Of a stretch of 64,000 nt of DNA, positions 9,009-16,103 are shown piece after piece. How positions within the stretch are numbered: position 1 is the first letter of the stretch; every line of letters starts with the position of its first letter. The stretch spans positions 186,001-250,000 of the forward strand of contig JBBRQN010000003.1 of assembly GCA_038226305.1 (NCBI GenBank). The letters are read 5' to 3'. The position numbers were made by a program, and so were the translations under genes. Source of the stretch: JASLDZ01 sp038226305. Lineage in GTDB: Bacteria > Pseudomonadota > Alphaproteobacteria > Caulobacterales > Caulobacteraceae. The notes beneath the pieces were generated by a model. The model saw only the letters and a program-made list of their open reading frames with translations, had not been told where the DNA came from and did no database searches.

Positions 9009-9022
9009 CCGCCTCACCTCAT

Positions 9023-9140
9023 CCGCTCATCCCCGCGGAAGCGGGGACCCAGGTTTTTGGCCGCCAGACGCGCGGTCAGGGAGTCCAGCCGGTGGGGAGC
9101 CGCTCAAGCCTGGGTCCCCGCTTCCGCGGGGATGAGCGGG
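9023..9140. repeat. family A inverted palindrome doublet (solo)
   Basis: Left copy 9023-9053 begins CCGCTCATCCCCGC and ends ACCCAGG. Right copy 9109-9140 is its reverse complement, beginning CCTGGGTCCCCGC and ending GATGAGCGGG. The 55-bp spacer holds no gene. The CCGCTCAT ends face outward and the CCAGG ends face inward, as in the doublets at 11171-11568 and 19767-19864. This resembles REP/BIME-type elements. Confidence 0.85.
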
Positions 9141-9154
9141 AGATAAAGGGTTCC

Positions 9155-10174
9155 TCAGTCCATCGTCACCACCACCTTGCCCTGCGCCTTGCGCATTGCG
9201 AGGTGGGTGATCGCTTCGCCAGCCTTCTCCAGGGGGAAGCGCTCCGAGACGTAGGGTTTGATCTTGCCCGCCGCGTACATCTCCAGGAGCTCGGCGGTGT
9301 TCTTGGCGTGCTCCAGCGGTTCGCGGGCGGCGAAGCTGCCCCAGAACACGCCGACGATCTGGCAGCCTTTCAGGAGCGTCAGGTTCAGGGGGATCGAGGG
9401 GATGCCCGCCGGGAAGCCCACCACCAGGAAGCGCCCCTCCCACGCCGTGGCGCGCAGAGCCGCCTCGGCGTAGTCGCCGCCCACCGCGTCGTAGACCACG
9501 TCGAAGCCGCCCTTGCCGCCGGCGCCCTTGAAGAGGTCGGCCAGGGCCTTCTTGCCCGCCTTGTCGAACCCGCCCTCGCCCGTGGGATAGACCACGCCCG
9601 ACGAAGCTCCGTGCTTCAGGCACAGGTCGACCTTCTCCTGCGTCGAACAGGCGGCCACCACCTTGGCGCCCATGGCGTGCCCGAGTTCGCAGGCCGCGAG
9701 GCCCACGCCGCCCGCGGCGCCCAGCACCAGCATGGTGTCGCCAGGCTTGATGTGCGCTCGCTGCTTGAGGGCGTGATAGCTCGTGCCGTAGGTGAGGATG
9801 AAGGCCGACGCCTCGTCGAAGGGCATGGCGTCGGGCATGGGGATGCAACGGTTCGCCTCCACCACGATTTTCTGCGCCATGCCGCCCCAGCCTGAGGAGC
9901 CGATCACCCGGTCGCCCACCTTCACGGCGGTGACGCCGCCTTCAATCAAGGGGGGGCCCACGCTCTCGACCACGCCCGCGACCTCGCCGCCGGGGGCGAA
10001 GGGGCGCTCGGGCTTGAACTGGTACTTGTCCTGGATGATCAGGAAATCCGGGTAGTTCACACCGCAGGCCTTCACCGCCAAGACCGCCTGGCCGGGGCCG
10101 GCGACCGGGTCGGGCAGGTCTTCGAGCACGAGGGTCTCGGGGCCGCCGACGGCTTTGGAGAGCAGGGCTTTCAA
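9155..10174 (-). CDS. NADPH:quinone oxidoreductase family protein (zinc-type MDR)
   Basis: Medium-chain dehydrogenase/reductase of 339 residues. The N-terminal half is GroES-like (CGVNYPDFLIIQDKY, PGGEVAGVVESVG, KVGDRVIG). The Rossmann half has LVLGAAGGVGLAACEL and FDVVYDAVGGDYAE. It probably reduces a quinone or an enoyl thioester with NADPH. The frame is open for 677 codons, but homology starts only at KALLSKAVGG; the start is taken as TTG (10174-10172) with AGGA about 8 bp upstream. It lies between a family A doublet and the divergent peptidase gene. Confidence 0.85.
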   Translation of the reverse strand: MKALLSKAVGGPETLVLEDLPDPVAGPGQAVLAVKACGVNYPDFLIIQDKYQFKPERPFAPGGEVAGVVESVGPPLIEGGVTAVKVGDRVIGSSGWGGMAQKIVVEANRCIPMPDAMPFDEASAFILTYGTSYHALKQRAHIKPGDTMLVLGAAGGVGLAACELGHAMGAKVVAACSTQEKVDLCLKHGASSGVVYPTGEGGFDKAGKKALADLFKGAGGKGGFDVVYDAVGGDYAEAALRATAWEGRFLVVGFPAGIPSIPLNLTLLKGCQIVGVFWGSFAAREPLEHAKNTAELLEMYAAGKIKPYVSERFPLEKAGEAITHLAMRKAQGKVVVTMD

Positions 10175-10270
10175 GGGGGCAGTCCTCGCGGTTGCGTCTT
10201 CTGATCGTTGGCGCGAGACGCTATTGCACCGGCTCCCGGGCTCCAACCCCCCACGCGCAAGGTCACCCCC

Positions 10271-11149
10271 ATGTCGGACGGGCGCTACGCCATCGCACTC
10301 CACGGCGGAGCGGGCGCCAGGCCGGGCCGCGACTACTCGGCTGAGATCGCCCACATGCTGGGTCTGGCCGAGGCTGGGCGGGACCGGCTGCGGGGTGGGG
10401 CCAGCGCGCTGGACGTATGCGTGGAGACGACGGCGGCACTGGAAGCCAGCGGCCTCTACGTGGCTGGCCGGGGCTCCTCGCCCAACGCCGGCGGGCTGTA
10501 TGAGCTCGACGCTTCGCTGATGGACGGGGCGCGCAGGATGATCGGCGCAGTGGCCGCCCTGCAGGGTTACGAGAGCCCGATCCTCGCCGCCCTCGAAGTG
10601 ATGGAACGCACCCCGCATGTGATGCTGGCGGGGGAGGGCGCGGCTCAGTTCGCCGCCGAGCGCGGGCTGGCGAGGATCGCCGATCCCGATGGCTGGTTCA
10701 CCCGCGCCGGACAGGGCGAGGCGAACCATCCGCCCTCCATGCTGGCCCACGGCACGGTTGGCTGCGTGGTGCGGGATGGGGAGGGGCGGCTCTGCGCGGC
10801 CACCTCCACCGGCGGGGTGTTCGGCAAGATGTCCGGCCGCGTGGGCGATACGCCGATCCCCGGCGCCGGCGTGTGGGCCGATGAGCGCGTGGCCGTCTCC
10901 TGCACGGGTCAGGGAGAGTATTTCCTGAAGGTCGCGGCAGCTGCGCAGGTGGCGTTCCGCATGGGGCTGGCCGGTCAGTCGCTGGGCGAGGCCGCGGACG
11001 CGGTGCTGGCCGAGATCGCGAGCCTGGGCGGCGACGGCGGCCTGATCGCCGTGGACGCCGAGGGCCGCATAAGCACCCCCTTCGTCTCCGCCGGCATGAA
11101 ACGCGCCTGGGCCACGGCGGACAGCGACGTAGGAAGCGCGGCGTTCTGA
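10271..11149 (+). CDS. isoaspartyl peptidase / L-asparaginase (Ntn hydrolase)
   Basis: Plant-type asparaginase family member of 292 residues. It is made as a precursor and cuts itself to expose an N-terminal Thr. The cleavage site is in HGTVGCVV, which makes Thr162 the nucleophile. Supporting motifs are ALHGGAGARPG at the start, SSPNAGGLYELDASLMDG, and after cleavage STGGVFGKMSGRVGDTPIPGAG and CTGQGEYFLK. It likely clears isoaspartyl dipeptides and asparagine. The ATG at 10271 is chosen over an upstream in-frame start because homology begins there. Confidence 0.92.
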   Translation: MSDGRYAIALHGGAGARPGRDYSAEIAHMLGLAEAGRDRLRGGASALDVCVETTAALEASGLYVAGRGSSPNAGGLYELDASLMDGARRMIGAVAALQGYESPILAALEVMERTPHVMLAGEGAAQFAAERGLARIADPDGWFTRAGQGEANHPPSMLAHGTVGCVVRDGEGRLCAATSTGGVFGKMSGRVGDTPIPGAGVWADERVAVSCTGQGEYFLKVAAAAQVAFRMGLAGQSLGEAADAVLAEIASLGGDGGLIAVDAEGRISTPFVSAGMKRAWATADSDVGSAAF

Positions 11150-11170
11150 GGGGTGCCACCCCCTTTTTAC

Positions 11171-11200
11171 CCGCTCATCCCCGCGCACGCGGGGAACCAG
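11171..11200. repeat. family A palindrome, left arm of the GIY-YIG doublet
   Basis: CCGCTCATCCCCGCG, CA loop, CGCGGGGAACCAG. It is oriented with CCGCTCAT outward and pairs in inverted orientation with 11538-11568. It lies 21 bp after the peptidase stop and 37 bp before the GIY-YIG start. Confidence 0.85.
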
Positions 11201-11237
11201 TCGTGTCAGGGATGCTGGCCGCGGTTCAGCTGACGCG

Positions 11238-11519
11238 GTGTTCTACACCTACATCCTGGCGAGCCGCCGCAACGGGACGCTGTACATCGGCTCCACCGAC
11301 AACCTGGCGGATCGTGTCCGACAGCATCGCGAAGCCACGTTCGGCGGCTTCACCGCGCTTCACGGCGTGCACACGCTGGTCTGGTACGAGCTCCATCACA
11401 GCCGAGACGAAGCATTCGTACGCGAGCGACAGCTCAAGAAGTGGAAGCGCGCGTGGAAGGTCGGGCTAATTGAGGAGCGCAACTGTCAATGGGATGATCT
11501 GGTGGGCGAAGTGACATGA
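11238..11519 (+). CDS. GIY-YIG nuclease domain protein
   Basis: Single-domain GIY-YIG protein of 93 residues. The opening YTYILASRRNGTLYIGSTDNL gives the two signature segments (Tyr3/Tyr5 and YIG at 16-18). The catalytic Arg is Arg26 in DRVRQHR, and the metal-binding Glu is probably Glu63 in VRERQLKKWKR. It matches the small UPF0213-like subgroup, whose role is not established. The start is GTG with no clear ribosome binding site; no earlier in-frame start exists after the left palindrome. The gene sits alone between two inverted family A palindromes, 37 bp from one and 18 bp from the other. Confidence 0.9.
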   Translation: MFYTYILASRRNGTLYIGSTDNLADRVRQHREATFGGFTALHGVHTLVWYELHHSRDEAFVRERQLKKWKRAWKVGLIEERNCQWDDLVGEVT

Positions 11520-11537
11520 AATGACGAATTGAGCCCG

Positions 11538-11568
11538 CCTGGATCCCCGCGTGCGCGGGGATGAGCGG
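11538..11568. repeat. family A palindrome, right arm of the GIY-YIG doublet
   Basis: CCTGGATCCCCGCG, TG loop, CGCGGGGATGAGCGG, with perfect 9-bp arms. It is the reverse complement of the left arm at 11171-11200, so the two enclose the GIY-YIG gene. hslO begins 70 bp downstream. Confidence 0.85.
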
Positions 11569-11637
11569 TAGCAAAGGTGGGAGGCTTGCCGGTGGTGGAC
11601 GCTAGCCATCCGGCGCAGGCTTCCTAAATCTGCGGCC

Positions 11638-12564
11638 ATGACCCCGCCTTTCGCCCCCCACGCCGCCTCGGACGATCTCGTCGCCGCCTTCCAAATCGAG
11701 GACCGCCCCGCACGCGGTCGCATCGTGCGCCTGGGAGCCGCGGTGAACGAGGTGCTGACCCGGCACGACTACCCGGAGTCCGTCGCCAACCTCCTCGGAG
11801 AAGCCTGCGCCCTGGCGGCGCTCGTGGGCGCGAGCCTGAAGTTCGAGGGGCGGCTGATCGTGCAGGCGCAGGGCAAGGGCCCGGTGTCCTACGTGGTGGC
11901 CGACTACGACACCACCGGGGCGCTGCGCGGCTACTGCCGGTTCGACGCCGGGCGGGTGGCGGAAGTCTCGGGCGGGCTGATGTCGCCCGGTGCGAAGACG
12001 CTCCTGGGCGACGGCGTGTTCACCATGACCATCGACCCGGTGGACACCGCCAACCGCTACCAGGGCATCACCCCCATCGAGGGCGAGACGCTGGCCCTGT
12101 GCGCCGAGCAGTACTTCGCCCAGTCCGAACAGACCCCCACCCGCATCCGCCTCGCCGTGGCGCGCGCGGGCGAGGGCCGCACGTGGCGGGCGGGCGGCGC
12201 CATGGTGCAGATCATCGCCGGCGACGAGGCTCGGGGCGACACCGCTGATGCCTGGGACCACGTGCAGGCCCTGTTCGAGACCCTGGGTGAAGACGAACTC
12301 GTCGACCCGAACCTGCCGCCGGAGACCCTGCTCTACCGCCTGTTCCACGAGGACGGCGTGCGCCTGTTCCCCTCGACCCCGCTGCGCGCCTTCTGCCGCT
12401 GCACGCAAAGCCGGGTCGAAGGCATGCTCGCCGCCTTCCCGGAGGAAGACCGGGCGGACATGGTGGAGCCCGACGGCACCATCCACGTCACCTGCGAATA
12501 CTGCTCCCGCGACTACCGGATCGAGCCGGACGCGGTGGCGCAGGTGGCGGCCTCGGCGGGGTGA
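11638..12564 (+). CDS. hslO: Hsp33 redox-regulated chaperone
   Basis: Cytosolic holdase chaperone switched on by oxidation. The 308-residue protein has the N-terminal Hsp33 fold (CALAALVGASLKFEG, VSYVVADYDTTGALRGY, TIDPVDTANRYQGITPIEG). The C-terminal zinc switch has Cys253 and Cys255 in FCRC and Cys286 and Cys289 in CEYC, the expected CxC..CxxC set. Between them is RVEGMLAAFP. In many relatives it follows argF; here it is separated and next to a palindrome-bounded GIY-YIG gene. Confidence 0.96.
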   Translation: MTPPFAPHAASDDLVAAFQIEDRPARGRIVRLGAAVNEVLTRHDYPESVANLLGEACALAALVGASLKFEGRLIVQAQGKGPVSYVVADYDTTGALRGYCRFDAGRVAEVSGGLMSPGAKTLLGDGVFTMTIDPVDTANRYQGITPIEGETLALCAEQYFAQSEQTPTRIRLAVARAGEGRTWRAGGAMVQIIAGDEARGDTADAWDHVQALFETLGEDELVDPNLPPETLLYRLFHEDGVRLFPSTPLRAFCRCTQSRVEGMLAAFPEEDRADMVEPDGTIHVTCEYCSRDYRIEPDAVAQVAASAG

Positions 12565-12758
12565 GCGTTGGCGGCTGCGGTGAGTGCCGCCGTGCTCGCG
12601 GTTTACGCCACCACAATGCTGGAGGCGGCACCCCGATGTCATAACAAACCGCCACCAACGAGGTGTTACTGCAGCTCCAAATTAGGGGGAAAGACTGCAT
12701 TCGGCGCCCCTCTCTCACCTGTGGCTCCACACTGTCTCCAGCAAACGGAGACTGTGGA

Positions 12759-13421
12759 ATGGGCGATTGGGACCGATTGGGAATCGAACGTCGGCGTAAC
12801 GCCAGTCAACTCGCGGCGGTGAACGTGTTGCTCGCGTTGCGGCGGCTTGAGCGGAAGTATCGCGAGAGCCAAACGCGCTGGCCCAAGGGCACGACACCGA
12901 GTGGCAAGGTCGCAGGTGGGCGATTTGCAGACGAGGGCCGTGCCGCCACCAGTCGAGCAGGGGCGGCCGTCGCCCGTCAGGCGATGATCGCTGCGGTCGC
13001 CAATCCGGAGGTTGCCGCTGCAGCGGGCGCTGCAACTCTGGCGGGGGGCGCAGCGGCGGGGATCGGAGCGATCGGTGTAAGCCGCGCGGCAGGTTGGGAA
13101 AGTCGGTTGGGCGGACATGGCGTGACGTCCTTCTTCGGCCTGCCGCTACACCTCGAGTTGCGGACGACGGGCTTCCTGGGGGAAGGGTTTCAGCCGCTTC
13201 CGCCGCCCACGCCGAGAGACGATGAATGCGAAAGGCTCGCTGAATTCGATTACGCGGTATGCCGAAAACTCGAACCCGAGAACGTCCGAAGGGTTTGCTG
13301 GACCTCCGCAGCGGCTCGCCTTGGACAATGCCGAGCCGACGGACCAGACGGCGTGACTGCGCGGCTGTTTACCCCGCTTCAAAAGCGAAAATCCCGGAAG
13401 AAGAAGTGGAAATTCCGATGA
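12759..13421 (+). CDS. unrecognised protein with a polymorphic-toxin-like Cys tail
   Basis: Protein of 220 residues that I do not recognise as a whole. The charged N-terminus (ERKYRESQTRWPKG) leads to TTPSGKVAGGRFADEG, then an Ala/Gly-rich hydrophobic stretch (about residues 80-108) that could span or enter a membrane. Near residues 160-195 is a Cys-rich segment with DDECERL, YAVCRKL, VRRVCWTSAAARLGQC, a spacing I recall from tails of Rhs and other polymorphic toxins. The C-terminus is strongly basic (QKRKSRKKKWKFR). GGAG is correctly spaced before the ATG. The stop overlaps the next gene (ATGA), which implies a coupled pair. No catalytic site is recognised. Confidence 0.6.
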   Translation: MGDWDRLGIERRRNASQLAAVNVLLALRRLERKYRESQTRWPKGTTPSGKVAGGRFADEGRAATSRAGAAVARQAMIAAVANPEVAAAAGAATLAGGAAAGIGAIGVSRAAGWESRLGGHGVTSFFGLPLHLELRTTGFLGEGFQPLPPPTPRDDECERLAEFDYAVCRKLEPENVRRVCWTSAAARLGQCRADGPDGVTARLFTPLQKRKSRKKKWKFR

Positions 13422-13759
13422 CTGAGGCACCCCGGGAGCTCGAAGAGAAGCGGTTGGTCGTGCGATCGACTGACGGATCGACACATTCCCTCAAACTGCT
13501 GTTTGTCATCGACAAGGGCGAGACGTTGCAAAACGACGATGGGACGACGAGTTATAATCGCTACGCCAGCGTCCAGATCATCAGTGATCCCATCACGGCC
13601 CGCATCCGCGTGACCGGCGAAGACTATTTTACCCTGCTATACCGGGCGCTATTCTACACCGACCAACACATCCGCCTTGAGGCACAGAAGTTGGGGCTGG
13701 ACGTCTATCATTTCGAGCCCGGTGATGCGGACGGTCCGATGGGCATTTTCGCGCTCTAG
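13418..13759 (+). CDS. small protein coupled to 12759-13421, possible immunity partner
   Basis: Acidic protein of 113 residues with no signal peptide or membrane segment. It opens MTEAPRELEEKRLVVRS, has beta-rich text in the middle (SLKLLFVIDKGE, YASVQIISD), then GEDYFTLLYRALFYTDQHIRL and ends DADGPMGIFAL. The pattern loosely recalls DUF6968-type small proteins, but I am not sure. Its ATG lies in the stop of the upstream gene, so both are made from one transcript. The local sequence is less GC-rich than the neighbours, which fits acquisition. The frame is open upstream to 13259, but that part overlaps the first gene. Confidence 0.6.
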   Translation: MTEAPRELEEKRLVVRSTDGSTHSLKLLFVIDKGETLQNDDGTTSYNRYASVQIISDPITARIRVTGEDYFTLLYRALFYTDQHIRLEAQKLGLDVYHFEPGDADGPMGIFAL

Positions 13760-13770
13760 AAAGTCTCCCC

Positions 13771-14157
13771 TCAAACGTGCTGCGCAAGAGACAGCACGTT
13801 TCCCGCGGGGTCATTGAACCACGCGACCTGCTCGCCGCCCGGGGCGGTCCAGATCCCGGTGGCCTGGTCCTGCGACGGGCCGAAGAAGGGGTAGCGTTTG
13901 AAGGCCACGCCCTTGGCGGCGAGTGCGGCCACGTCGCGGGCGATGTTGGGCGTTTCCCAGCCCATCACGGTGTAGTCGGCGACCACCGCACCCTGGGGTG
14001 GCTTGACGATGCGAAGGTTCACCGGCCCGGCGCGGAAGCGGTGGGCGAAGCCGTCGAAGCCCTGGTCTTCCAGACCCAGCACGTCGCCGTAGAAGGCGAC
14101 GGCCCTGTCCATGTCGTCGACAGCGATGAAGGCGCCGGGGATGTGGTCGGCGAGCAT
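13771..14157 (-). CDS. VOC (glyoxalase/bleomycin-resistance fold) protein
   Basis: Vicinal-oxygen-chelate fold protein of 128 residues. It opens with IPGAFIAVDDMDRAVAFYGDVLGLE and ends WFNDPAGNVLSLAQH, both typical of the family. Metal ligands are not securely identified. The substrate is unknown; relatives include dioxygenases, isomerases and resistance proteins. It is convergent with the unrecognised small gene at 13418 and is followed on the same strand by rcdA upstream. Confidence 0.88.
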   Translation of the reverse strand: MLADHIPGAFIAVDDMDRAVAFYGDVLGLEDQGFDGFAHRFRAGPVNLRIVKPPQGAVVADYTVMGWETPNIARDVAALAAKGVAFKRYPFFGPSQDQATGIWTAPGGEQVAWFNDPAGNVLSLAQHV

Positions 14158-14175
14158 GGAACCTCCGGGTGCGGT

Positions 14176-14709
14176 TTAGGCCGCCACGTCTCCGAAGGCG
14201 GCGGTCAGGCGGTCGTACTGGGAGAGCACCGGGTGGGGGGCGTCGTCATCCTCGCCCTGGCCGTAGAGGCGGCTGTCCAAGTGGGCGATGCGCTCGAACA
14301 GGCGGTCGGCGCGCTCCTGGAGTTCGATCAGGCCCTCGGGCAGGGGCTCGTAGACGGGGTTGAAGGTAGCGGGGGCGCAGGGGGCCGGGGTGCCGATGCG
14401 ATAGCGCGGGTCTGCGGCTTCGGTGCGGCTCATGTCGCCCTCGCGCACGGCCCGCTGCACCAGGAGCCACGAGGCCACCTGCATCAGCCGGGTGGTGAGG
14501 GTCATGCTGTCGCCCGCGTAGAGCAGGGCCGCGTCCCGCCCGAGGCGCTTGGAGGCCTGGCGGCCCGCGCCGTCGAGATAGGCGGCCGCGTCGTCCACCA
14601 GGGTCATGCCCTCGCGGAAGGTGCGGTCGAAGAGTTCCGAGGCGGCGAAGCCTACGCCGGGCGCATTCGGGCCGGGGCCGATATCCAGATCACCCATCGC
14701 TTCGATCAT
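14176..14709 (-). CDS. rcdA: RcdA-type proteolysis adaptor (DUF1465)
   Basis: Helical adaptor of 177 residues. In Caulobacter, RcdA works with CpdR and PopA to bring CtrA and other substrates to the ClpXP protease at the cell pole. The sequence has SELFDRTFREGMTLVDDAAAYLDG, LLYAGDSMTLTTRLMQVASWLLVQRAVREGD and LFERIAHLDSRLY, which I recognise as DUF1465/RcdA. The C-terminal tail after residue 155 is short and acidic (GEDDDAP). It is followed upstream on the same strand by DUF1192 and a divergent quinone oxidoreductase, a grouping common in alphaproteobacteria. The start could also be the Met at residue 5. Confidence 0.82.
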   Translation of the reverse strand: MIEAMGDLDIGPGPNAPGVGFAASELFDRTFREGMTLVDDAAAYLDGAGRQASKRLGRDAALLYAGDSMTLTTRLMQVASWLLVQRAVREGDMSRTEAADPRYRIGTPAPCAPATFNPVYEPLPEGLIELQERADRLFERIAHLDSRLYGQGEDDDAPHPVLSQYDRLTAAFGDVAA

Positions 14710-14821
14710 GGAGGCCCCCCGGCGCTCGCCCCGTCACCGGTTGAGGAGAGCGCTATCGTGCGGGGACTTGCAAGACGCGGGCCATGCGGCCCAAGGCCCC
14801 ACGGGCAGCCTGTGAGCGGGC

Positions 14822-15025
14822 TCAGCTCAGGCCGGAGAACAGGGCGTCCGCCGCGGCGCGGCCGCTGGATTTCTTCGCCAGGGCGGCCTTCACCCGGTCG
14901 ATCTCGGCCTGGAGAAGGTCGATGCGTTCGTTGAGGTCGGCCACGGCGTAGTCGTCCAGGGGTTCGGTGAGGGCGGCGGCCAGTTCGGCGCCGCGGGCCC
15001 GACGCACGGGGGCGGGTTCCTCCAT
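14822..15025 (-). CDS. DUF1192 family small protein
   Basis: Small protein of 67 residues with EEPAPVRRARGAELAAALTEPLDDYAVADLNERIDLLQAEIDR split over two parts: a short N-terminal arm and a helix with heptad-like LNERIDLLQAEIDRVKAAL that could form a coiled coil. The DUF1192 pattern (LD..SV/AVADLxERI) is clear. Function unknown. The ATG at 15025 follows GGGAGT. It lies between rcdA and a divergent oxidoreductase. A frame open to 16186 upstream is a shadow of the oxidoreductase gene. Confidence 0.85.
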   Translation of the reverse strand: MEEPAPVRRARGAELAAALTEPLDDYAVADLNERIDLLQAEIDRVKAALAKKSSGRAAADALFSGLS

Positions 15026-15094
15026 CGGGGACTCCCTTTGCAGTTTGGCGGCGCGGGCATTCCCCGGCCGGGGCGAGCAGCGTATCACGCCGTC

Positions 15095-16102
15095 ATGAGC
15101 ACAGAAGTCCCCCCGATGATGACCGCCATCGCCGTCGAGGGCGGCAAGGGCGCGGCCTCGGCCCTGCATCCGGTGCAGATCGCCACGCCGCAGCCCGGTC
15201 CGGGCGAGGTCTTGATCCGCGTGCGGGCCGCGGGCGTGAACCGGCCTGACCTTCTGCAGCGCCTCGGCTTCTACCCGCCGCCCCCCGGCGCACCCGTGAC
15301 GCTGGGGCTTGAGGTGGCGGGCGAGATCGCGGCGGTCGGCGAAGGCGCGGCCCGCTGGAACGTGGGCGACCGCGTGTGCGCGCTGCTCGGCGGCGGCGGC
15401 TATGCGGAGTTCGCCACGGTGGATGCCCGGCAGGTTCTGCCGATCCCCGAAGGCTTGAGCTGGGAACAGGCGGCCTGCCTGCCGGAGACCGTCTTCACCG
15501 TCTTCGCCAACGTGTGGGAGGACGGGCGGCTGCAGCCCGGCGAGACGCTGATGGTGCACGGCGCCACCTCGGGCATCGGGGTCACCGCCATCCTCATGGC
15601 CAAGGCCTACGGCGCCAAGATCATCGCCACCGGCCGCGGCGCGGACAAGGCGGCCGCGGCCCGGCAGCTCGGCGCAGACATCGCGATCGACACCAAGACG
15701 CAGGACTTCGCCGAGGTCGCCAAGGCCAACGGCGGCGCCGACGTGGTGCTCGACATGGTGGGCGGCGACTACACGGCCAAGAACCTCGACGCGCTGAACG
15801 TGGGCGGCCGCAGCGTGCAGATCGCAACCCTCGGCGGCATGACCGCCTCGGTGGACCTGCTCCTCATCATGAGGAAGCGGCTCGTCCTTACCGGCTCCAC
15901 CCTGCGTGCTCGGCCGGCGGAGGAGAAGGGGCGGCTGGCGGCGGAGATAGAGCGGCTGGTGTGGCCGTGGGTGGTGTCCGGTGCCGTACGCCCGCCCATC
16001 GACAAGACCTTCCCTCTGGAGCGCGCCGCCGACGCCCACGCCCACCTCGAAGCGGGAGAGCACATCGGCAAGGTGGTGCTCGTGACCGGTCAAGCGGCCT
16101 GA
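15095..16102 (+). CDS. NAD(P)H-quinone oxidoreductase family protein
   Basis: Medium-chain reductase of 335 residues, related to zeta-crystallin and human PIG3. It has AAGVNRPDLLQRLGFYPPPPG, LEVAGEIAAVGEGA, the nucleotide site LMVHGATSGIGVTAI, and VVLDMVGGDYTAKNLD. RARPAEEKGRLA and KTFPLERAADAHAHLEAGEHIGK at the C-terminus are typical of the PIG3-like group. No zinc ligands are seen, which fits this subgroup. It is divergent from the DUF1192 gene and one base before murI, so it probably shares a transcript with murI. Confidence 0.93.
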   Translation: MSTEVPPMMTAIAVEGGKGAASALHPVQIATPQPGPGEVLIRVRAAGVNRPDLLQRLGFYPPPPGAPVTLGLEVAGEIAAVGEGAARWNVGDRVCALLGGGGYAEFATVDARQVLPIPEGLSWEQAACLPETVFTVFANVWEDGRLQPGETLMVHGATSGIGVTAILMAKAYGAKIIATGRGADKAAAARQLGADIAIDTKTQDFAEVAKANGGADVVLDMVGGDYTAKNLDALNVGGRSVQIATLGGMTASVDLLLIMRKRLVLTGSTLRARPAEEKGRLAAEIERLVWPWVVSGAVRPPIDKTFPLERAADAHAHLEAGEHIGKVVLVTGQAA

Positions 16103-16103
16103 C

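Noticed and set aside
9155..11188. 677-codon minus-strand frame as one long protein
   Set aside because: Only the last 339 codons are homologous to an oxidoreductase. The upstream part is antisense to the isoaspartyl peptidase gene.
12565..12758. Small gene between hslO and the 12759 unit
   Set aside because: Short open frames (for example from 12568 and 12663) overlap or run into the next gene without a good start. The 194 bases more likely hold the promoter of the two-gene unit.
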